Shown here: positions 56,236 through 64,000 of the stretch, in pieces
Layout: each line of letters begins with the position of its first letter
Position numbering within the stretch: position 1 is the stretch's first letter
Origin: Brachypodius melanocephalos
Lineage: Eukaryota > Chordata > Aves > Passeriformes > Pycnonotidae
Assembly: GCA_013398615.1 (NCBI GenBank)
Contig: VZSR01001651.1
Coordinates: forward strand, 2,700,970-2,764,969
Direction of reading: 5' to 3'
DNA length: 64,000 nucleotides
Translations under genes and position numbers: made by a program
The notes under the pieces: generated by a model
Database searches by the model: none
The model's input: the letters and a program-made list of their open reading frames with translations, nothing else
What the model was told of the DNA's origin: nothing

Positions 56236-56514
56236 TGTGGCAAGTGACAGTCCTGGCCGGGGAGGCCACAACCGAGGGCAGGGGAACAGACGAGACAAGT
56301 CTCTTTTTAAGCACCATGGTCCATTTTATTCCCCCGCACCCCACACCGTGCTGGGGGTAGGAGGAGGCCAGGAGCCCGAGCGAAGGCCAGAGGGGCAGAA
56401 CCAGGGTCGGGGAGTTTTATCAGGTATCCCGGGGGAGGAGTCCTAAGATCAGATTCCAGCCCCCTCAGAACGGGAAGGCTCCACAGGGGTGGTTTCTGTG
56501 GGTCGGGGTTGCCA
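56236..56514 (-). mobile_element. Possible solo LTR
   Basis: The interval starts TGTGGCAAGTGACAG and ends GGGGTTGCCA, a near-inverted terminal pair. TTTTATTCCCC near 56326 would be a reverse AATAAA. No target-site duplication or internal viral sequence is visible, so the call is weak. Confidence 0.3.
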
Positions 56515-58851
56515 AAAGGCCTCCACTTTGTGCACTCTCCTAAAACTCAAGGCAGATTTTCTGCTCCAGGCTCAGGTGCCCAGAGCCTGTGGCTCCAGGG
56601 TTTGTTATCCCTGGCAGGACCAGAGCAGGGCAGGCTGTGCTATGTCTCTGCTGCTCAAACTGGGACCACACAACTATTCAGTGAGTCTCCAGATGGTTTT
56701 CACACTGTCTTGAACTCGTCTCTCTCATGGGTGCAATTGAAAAAGGCCAGAGAAGAAGCTCAGATACAAATTTCCCCATTCCCAAGCATGTCTGTGCTGC
56801 TGGTTGATGGCTGGGGAAGTCTTGCTCTTCGTTTCAGAAGAAACACAACAGCTGAAACATCGATTTTTGTTTTCTTCCCCACAAAGATGTATTTTCCTCC
56901 TCCTTGCACTTTGTCAGCACACCACATGCTGAAAGAATTAACCAGATTAAGTCTTCAGAGCTCAGTAGCATCTTCTCCATTTTTCTCCCTGGGGTTTTTT
57001 TTCCCTCTCTCTGGCTGTGCCTGTGGGATTTCCCTGCCCTGTGATGCTCCTTCCCCACCAATCAATTCTTCATGCAATCAGTTAATTCTGCCACTATCCC
57101 ACCATCAGTCCCCTTCCTTTTCATGAGTGCTGCACATACATGTGAGCCCACGGGCATCCCCCTCTCTTAACCAACATCCCTCCTTCCCAACACCATCCAC
57201 TCCTCAGATGCCCCTGACCCTGTGTCTCTCCTGGGGCTGGTGGGTTGAGCACCAGAGGACAGGGTGTCCCATGGGCTGGCAGGGTAAAGGCAAACCCACG
57301 GATTTCCTTCCAGCTCCTCCAAATCCTGTCACAAAACAGCAGGAAGATGCTCTTGGGCAGCAGCAGCGCAGCTCCAGCAGCATCTCAGCCTCCCCTGCTC
57401 CCACTGAGCCAGGCTGCAGACCCTTGCTGTGGCAGAAAACCCAGAATAAACCACAGCAAAGCAGCACTGGATCCAGCTGGAGGCAGGAGCTCTGTCTGTG
57501 TACCCACCACCACAGGCAGAGCCAGGCCAGGGTGACCCAAAGTGAGCAGGAATCCCACAGTGCCCAGAGGGGAGAGGCTCCAGCAATGACAGGGGGTTCT
57601 GTTGGGATCCCTGTGTCCCCGTGGTGCTCCCCAGCTGCAGATCAGGCTGGGCTGGAAGCAGAAAGGAGCCTCGGAGCTGTGCTTGGAGCAGGTGGGAGTG
57701 GTGCTGGTGGCTGCAGCACGGGCTGCACTGCTCTTCTCATTGCAGCAAGTCTCCAGCAAAGGCAGCTCTGGGAATGCTTTCACCAGGGATGGGAGGCCCC
57801 TTTCCCACTCTCCATAAATCAGCCAGCAGGGTTTCTGTGTCTTACTTGCTGCTTTCTCTGTTTCCCAGGATTTTGCAAAACTCTGGGATGAGCAACCTAT
57901 TTGAAAGGAAAGTGCCCTAACCAACCCCTGAAACAGGCGGTTGATAAAGGAACCATTTACTTTTCAAATAAATAGAGCATATTTGGCTTTGGATCAAAAC
58001 CAAGTTTTGTTCAGTGTTACCAGTTTCAGTGAGTCATTTCTTTTTATACCCAGGCAGTTTCTCTTATAAAATGTGCATGAGGACTCACTGTAAGCAGGGC
58101 AGGAAGCAGACTGTGGGGTTTTTTACTATTGCAGAAGGTTTCCCCAGGACAGAGCCACCAAAGCTTTTCCTTGCTTTGAAGCTGGTGCTTGCTCATATCT
58201 GTTTACAAGCAAATTCCATTAAGAACCAAGAGTGATGCTGTTGATGGCTCTACTGTATGTTGGCACTATATTTCCAGCTTGATAGTTGCAAGTAACTCTA
58301 TATCCACTACAAATGGAAAACCTTTATAAACTTGAACTGGAGCTTCTGATCGTGGAGCCAAGGAACTTGGAAGCTGGATAAAAATACAGAGTTTGCCCCT
58401 GTAAACTGCAAAGTAAAGGACTGGACACAAGTACAGACAAAATGGCCCCTGTCCACTTGGAACCACTAAGAGCTTGTGGTGATAACCAGGAGGAGAATAG
58501 TATGTTAACGTCCTCCAAAAATCAATATCCAGCCTAGCTGGAGACTTGCCATGGCTCAACCATGAGCTTTGGCTCTCACCCACGCTAGAGAGGTGCTTAA
58601 GTAGCACCAATACATCAGGAGTTCACAGTCTTTGTGGTGAGGTGATGAAGCTCCTGGTCAGTGCTGCAGCCCAGGTCCTCCTCAGGAGCATTCTGTCACC
58701 CACGTGAGATGGATGTGATCTTCCTGCCAGTGGGAAGAGCTGGGAATATGGGTTTAAGTCCTTCAGATTGTTAGAAAGCAGGTAATTCATCTTTGAAGAA
58801 GAATATGATGTATTAAAGTGAATTATCCAAGTGCTGTTTGATCTTAAATCC

Positions 58852-59291
58852 TAGAAAGCATCCAAAAGAGGCTACAAGGATGCTGAAGGGTCTGGAGGGG
58901 CCATACAGGGGGGTGGCTGAGGGCACTTGGTGTGTTCAGCTGGAGCAGAGGACACTGAGGGCAGAGCTCAGCAGGAGCTGCAGCTCCTCCCGAGGGGCAG
59001 CTCCAGTCTCTGCTCCCTGGGACAGGGGCAGCACACCCAGGGCAGGGCTGGAGCTGGGCCAGGGCAGGCTCAGGCTGCAGAGCAGGGAAAGGTTCTTCCC
59101 CCAGAGGGTGCTGGCACTGCCCAGGCTCCCCAGGGAATGGGCACGGCCCCGAGGCTGCCAGAGCTCCAGGAGCCTTTGGACAGCGCTCCAGGGATGCACA
59201 GGGGGGATGGTTGGGGGGTCTGGGCAGGGACAGGATTGGATCAATGATCCCTGTGGGTCCCTTCCTGCTCAGGACATTCTGATTCCATGAC
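58852..59291 (+). mobile_element. CR1 LINE fragment
   Basis: GAGGCTACAAGGATGCTGAA, GGTCTGGAGGGGCCATACAG, GGGGTCTGGGCAGGGACAGG and the ACATTCTGATTCCATGA end are typical of a CR1 copy. Confidence 0.88.
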
Positions 59292-62239
59292 TTTACAGGG
59301 TGCTCAGTCAGAGCAGTAGCATCTGCATCCCTTTAAGAAGATGTGTCTGGTCAAGGTCATCCACCACATCCCCTGAAACAAGATTTAAAATAGGAGACTT
59401 CCCCTTCAAAGAGTCAGCTTTGTTTAGTAGTAAAATTGATTAATTGCTGGAAGGGGTAAAGAAAACAAAGTCTCCTGTTGCTCCCATGGGGTCAGGGTCT
59501 CTCTGTCAGAGATGCCCTGCCAACACTGGGTGCTTTCCCCTTCCCTTGCCCTGCTCCTGCTGCGCTGCTCTTTGCTTTGGACCCTGAGGGACCATCCCGT
59601 GGCCTGGTTTAAGAGAGAGCAGCATCACCCAGACGGGTGCAGAGGCTGCAGTATCTACCACAGAGTGTCAGCTGCTCAGCTTGAGGGCAAACGAGGACAG
59701 GAGCTCTAGCCTGAGCCTGCTCCTGCTGTGCACGAGTGCTTCCGGCTCTCATCCCTTCTCCCTGGCACGCGAAGGAGAGCTGAGAATGAGCTAGGACAAG
59801 GTTGATGTGATCTGGTGTGGTCCAGAGACACGCTGGGCACTGTCAAAAGTCTGACTCATTTCAAGTGGCATCAGCCCTCACAAAGCTGAATATCTTGTCT
59901 AAGGTACCTCAGCTCCAGCGCTGGACACAGGAGGAATCATCATATGATGAAATGAAGGAATCCCCTTCTCCTTACACAGCTCTTTTGGGATTAGATGTGT
60001 GGAAATGCTGACTTTCTCCCTTAACCCGCAGAAGAGCCCAGGGGATGGCTGATTTTCAGCTGGCTGAGGTCAGGCATGGTGAATTCCCTCAGACAAGATG
60101 TATGCAATGCTTTCCGTAGTATTTATTGCATGTTTTATAACATAAAACATAATGCAGCAGGATTTTTCTCCTCTCTCCTCTTTCCTCGTGCCTGCCTGCC
60201 CAGGCTCTGAGCATGATTAACCCAGAAAAGCTCCTTGCAATGTTCAGCAAATGCTGGATAACTTTAGGAAAGCATCAGCTGGGAAGCATGCAGAGGGATG
60301 CAGAGAAGGGGTGCAGAGGTGAGGTGTGGTGGGGCTCTGTCCTCACAGGACAAGAGGGTCCCTTGATTCACTGCTGCTCAGGCAGCTCAGTTAAATCCAT
60401 AGATGGAAAAATTAAGTAGTTGTATGTGAGATCATGAAATAGTCCCAAAAGAGTGAAAAAACTCACACCCTGATATTCCTATAGAAGCTCAGCTTCATCA
60501 GGACTCATAAAGTCACCACTTCAGCTGTGGCAGAGCGTTAATTATTTTCTTGCCTATTACAGCCATGTGTGTAATTGCTCCAGTCCCCATTAACAGGGTT
60601 AGCAAAGTGCTCTCCCAAATGGCACCTCCTTATTTTCCCTGGATTCCATCTAGACACAGTCACTTGGAGACTGGATCCAAGTCTTCTACTTAACATAGTG
60701 TCAAAAATCATTGCTCGTCAGATGATCCCTTTCCCCTGGGCTACTGATGCCAAAAGAGTTTGCACTGTAGCCTTGGGAGAACTCTGGGGTTTGTGAGCTG
60801 ATTTGTTTCCCTTTTCTCCAGAAAATCACCACAAATTTCATATCATCTCTAGGAAGATCAAGCAGCATTCTGACAGCTAAGCTCCCTCTTGGTTCAGGAT
60901 TCTCAGGAACTGCCTCCCTCTGGGTGAGAGCCAAGGCCAGGTCTGTTCTTCAGTTGCTGTTTAATTAGTTTCTAAGTTCTTCTAGTGCCAGTGTAGATCT
61001 ACATAAATTAAGTACAATAATCTCTATAAGCACTTTTGTAAGGAAGAGAGCTTTAGAAGGCCCCACGGAACAGATTCCACCCCCCTCTCCCTTTGGAGGA
61101 CATCTCCCCTCTCTGATTCTTCTCTGTTTTTACCCTGTTTTTAGCTCCCAGCTCCTTTTTTCTTGCTCTGTCTGGGTCAGGATCTCCAGCCAACACCCCA
61201 TGGCAAGAGGTCTGGGCATAGATGGGGTGGGTGGCTTGGGCCTTTGTGGGTGGCTCAGACCCCTCATGGGTGACTGGGACCCTGGTGGGTGGCTCAGACC
61301 TCTCAGGGTGGCTCTGCCACCAGCCATCTGTGCTGAGTTCCACCATGAGCTCTGTGGGAAGGAAAAAATGCTGCTTTTGTTTCCTCTGCAGCCCCCAGAG
61401 AGGCTCTAACGCCTGAGCTTGACTCCTTGACAGTCTTTAGCTGCTAATCACACCCAAAAGTGCCTGCAGATTTAACCAGTGGTAAATGCACAGATCTAAT
61501 CACACCAGGGAAGGGGAGAGGTGCCATTTAGCAGCTCTAGAAAAGGATCAGCCTTCTTCAGACTATCGGTCCTTGGGGAACAATAGCACATGCAATATTC
61601 AGTGGGACATGGAAAGCAACACAGGAGGAGCCAGAAATACCTCCAGGAAAAATCTCACTGATGGAGATGATGAAGCTGAAGAGGATCACAGGGCTGGAAA
61701 GCCTCAGCCAGAGCCACTGTGTCTTGAGAGCTTCACTGACTCCCTCCAGCTCGTGCTTAGAGTGGGAGAAACCCACAGCCTTTCCCCACCACATGATAGT
61801 GTTTTGTGCATCAGAAGGGTTTCCAAACCCTGAAATCTTTGTGGGTAGCATGAGAGGATGGAGCGGAGTGAGCACATGGAGCAGGTTGTGTGTGTTGCCC
61901 CTCTGCTCTCCAGAGGAGCCCAGCACAGCCCTAATCTCATTACAGCATTTTCCATAATACTACAACATGGACGTAATTATTACAGGATTTTCCATTACCC
62001 AGTCGGTAATTGAAAACTTACGGGGAGAAACAGTGTCAGGTTCCCTAACTGAAAATTATCCCTTTTGCTCCCAAAAAACCCCCAGTTTCTTGTTACTTCC
62101 ACTCATTCCCTCATGGGTCCCTTTGCTGGTGTCTCCTCTCTTGCTCAGTCCTTAGGTGGCCATAAAATGTCTCCATTTCTGCATTCAGCATGGCTTCATC
62201 CTCTCCAGAGGGGTTATGAAGAGCATTTTCACGGTTGTT

Positions 62240-63060
62240 GCTGTCTTTGCAGCGGGGGCCGGTGGGCTGTGGCCGTCCCGGGGCTGGCTCCAGCGACTCA
62301 CTGCAGTTATTTCTGTCCAGTGAGGATTGGGATGGGCCCTAGGAGACTTGGTGTTTCCGAGGTAAAACTTTTGAGCACAACGTGGTAACTGGTGTGATTT
62401 CCCGTCCTGGATTCCGTCCAGCATCCAGCCTCCTCTGCTCTGCTCCGTGCCGTCAGCGAGTCCTTTCCAGAGACCTCTTGGAGAGGAGGGGTGAAAACTC
62501 ACCCGGTGCCAAGGAACTCCAGCCGAGGGCTTTGAAGCTTGCTGAGGTTCAGGGGCGAGAAGCAGTTTTCCTTTGGAAAGGGCTGGGCTATTTAATTGCA
62601 AACAACTTTGCTGGCTTCGCTCGTAAATGCCTGTGTGCTAAGCCACCCCCTCCAAACCTGTCCCGAGCGAGCAGGAGCTCACAGCGCCTGCTCCCGGGGT
62701 CTGGAGTGGCAGCTTTTGGATGTTTCTCCCAACAAGACGGGGCAGGGGAAAGCTGAGCCATCCTGTGTCCGTGCCGGCCTCCTCGGGGCGAGTCGGGCAC
62801 AAAGCCGACATGGCCAGCGCTGCGGGGGAGGCGCGTTGGCTTCTCTCGACGGCTCGCTCGAATGTGGGGTTGATTAAGCGCCAGGAGAGGTTGGGGGCTT
62901 TGTGGGGAGCTGTGTGTGTGTCTCTGTGTCTCTGTGTCTCTGTGTGTGAGTGTTCGTGGTGCAAACGGCTCCGCTTGCCAGCGGTAATAGCTGCCATATG
63001 GAGAACGGCGTGGAAGATGCTCGGGCGGCAGCGGGCACAGCCTGGTTCTCACGATCAGTT
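62240..63060. promoter_or_regulatory. CpG-rich patch without an assigned gene
   Basis: CpG density rises well above its surroundings, most clearly at 62640-62880 (CGAGCGAGC, GGCGAGTCGGGCAC, CTCTCGACGGCTCGCTCGAA) and 62960-63050 (AACGGCGTGGAAGATGCTCG). It may be the promoter or first exon of the next gene beyond the right edge. A TCTGTG microsatellite lies at 62910-62948. No coding similarity is seen. Confidence 0.4.
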
Positions 63061-63254
63061 TAAGCTGCAGAATGTTCTTTGTGAGTCCCTTTTCCCTGCA
63101 GAGCAGCCGGCTGAGGCTGGATGTGTTGCCCACATACTGGGTGTGTTGCCGGTGTCGGGAAATGAAACCTCCTGACGCCGCTGTTTCTGTGCACCATCTG
63201 CAGTGCCCAGGGTGGCGCTGGGGACACCAGGATGCATCTTGTGGGGTATTTGCA

Positions 63255-63665
63255 GCATAACTCTGATGAGGAATGGCTGAGGGAGCTGGGAAAGGGGCTC
63301 AGCCTGGAGAAGAGGAGGCTCAGGGGGGCCCTTGTGGCTCTGCACAACTCCCTGACAGGAGGGGACAGCCGGGGGGGTCGGGCTGTGCTCCAGGGAACAG
63401 GGACAGGAGGAGAGGGAACAGCCTCAGGCTGGGCCGGGGGAGACTCAGGGTGGATATTCAGAAATATTTCTTCATGGAAAGGGTGATCCGGCCCTGGCAC
63501 AGGCTGCCCAGGGCATTGGTGGATTCCCCATCTTTGGAAGGATTCAAGAGATGTGCATATGTGTCACCTGGGGACACGGTCAGTGCTGGCCCTGGCAGTG
63601 CTGGGGAATGGTTGGACTCAATGATCTCAGAGGGTTTTTCCAACCTGAACAATTCTGTGATTCCC
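63255..63665 (+). mobile_element. CR1 LINE fragment
   Basis: GGCTCAGCCTGGAGAAGAGG, GGGTGATCCGGCCCTGGCAC, AGGCTGCCCAGGGCATTGGT, GGTTGGACTCAATGATCTCA and AATTCTGTGATTCC mark a CR1 3' end. Confidence 0.93.
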
Positions 63666-63687
63666 GATTTTAGCCATCTCCCCAGAT

Positions 63688-64000
63688 CATGGAATCCCAG
63701 AATGATTTGCCTTGGAAGAGACCATAACGCCCATCCCATTCTACCCCTGTGCTATGGGCAGGGAGCTTCCACTAGACTGAGCCTCATTCAAGCTGGCATT
63801 GAACCCCTCCAGGGATGGGGCAGCCACAGCTTCTCTGGCCAGCCTGTGTCAGGGTCTCACTACCCTCAGAGGGAAGGATTCCTTCCCAATGTTCCACCTA
63901 TCCCTGACCTGTGGCAGAGAGAAGTCATTCTCCATCATCTTGTGCCCCTCCAGGCCCTTGGCAAAAGTCCCTCTTCAGCTCTCTTGGATCCCCTTTAAGC
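63688..64000 (-). mobile_element. CR1 LINE fragment, runs off the right edge
   Basis: ATGGAATCCCAGAATGATTT, CCTCCAGGGATGGGGCAGCC, AAGGATTCCTTCCCAATGTT and CCAGGCCCTTGGCAAAAGTC are reverse-complement CR1. It lies tail-to-tail with the preceding + copy, about 22 bases apart. Confidence 0.92.

Larger units (their letters stand above)
50276..64000. other. Gene-poor distal region
   Basis: In almost 14 kb downstream of the L3MBTL-like gene I find no exon with a recognisable domain on either strand. It contains CR1 fragments, a possible LTR and a CpG-rich patch, listed separately. The longest open frame (57127-57891, +, 254 codons) has no family resemblance and no clear gene signals. In human the next genes after SRSF4 are TMEM200B and EPB41; neither is recognisable here. 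Confidence 0.6.

Noticed and set aside
57127..57891. 254-codon plus-strand frame
   Set aside because: Low-complexity composition, no motif, no upstream promoter or splice support; likely chance in GC-rich sequence.
58838..59290. 150-codon plus-strand frame
   Set aside because: It lies entirely within a CR1 fragment and lacks the reverse-transcriptase region; it is 3' CR1 sequence.
50276..64000. TMEM200B or EPB41 exons expected by human synteny
   Set aside because: I looked for them in the open frames on both strands and recognised no membrane segments or FERM-domain sequence.

Overview
The window is a piece of a vertebrate chromosome, almost certainly a bird and probably a songbird. It has large spliced genes with GT-AG introns, many CR1-type LINE fragments in both orientations, a solo LTR of the passerine endogenous-retrovirus style, and compact introns. 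One run of 100 N (15809-15908) marks an assembly gap.

Layout, left to right, all genes on the + strand. Positions 1-53 hold the last codons of MECR (mitochondrial 2-enoyl-CoA reductase). About 0.8-1.05 kb is a 13-bp minisatellite. SRSF4, an SR-family splicing factor, runs from a CpG-rich promoter at 2.82 kb to a poly(A) signal at 11.82 kb. It has six coding exons and a predicted product of 477 residues. A 4-kb spacer follows with a solo LTR (12859-13559). Next come a CCCAGTACCCC-type minisatellite with the assembly gap inside it, and a CpG-island promoter at about 15.95-16.25 kb. This promoter appears to drive a gene of the L3MBTL family (three MBT repeats, a C2HC zinc finger and a SAM domain), whose recognisable coding exons lie between 22.1 and 49.86 kb. 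I could splice 19 exons in a consistent phase into an intact frame of about 676 residues. From 50.26 to 64.0 kb I see no convincing gene, only CR1 fragments, a possible LTR and a gene-less CpG-rich patch near 62.2-63.1 kb.

The most interesting point is the gene pair. MECR-SRSF4 is the human 1p35 order, but to my knowledge human 1p35 has no L3MBTL gene. The SRSF4 paralogue SRSF6 does sit next to L3MBTL1 on human chromosome 20, and the other L3MBTL genes lie in the PTPRK and PTPRM paralogous regions. The gene here fits as the fourth copy from the early vertebrate genome duplications, kept in this lineage and lost in mammals. This rests on synteny knowledge and remembered paralogue sequences and needs a phylogeny.

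The two main genes are not a pathway: one controls splicing, the other reads methylated histones in compact chromatin. They are neighbours by ancestry. Exon borders come from splice signals, reading phase and similarity remembered from the families; no alignment or expression data were available.
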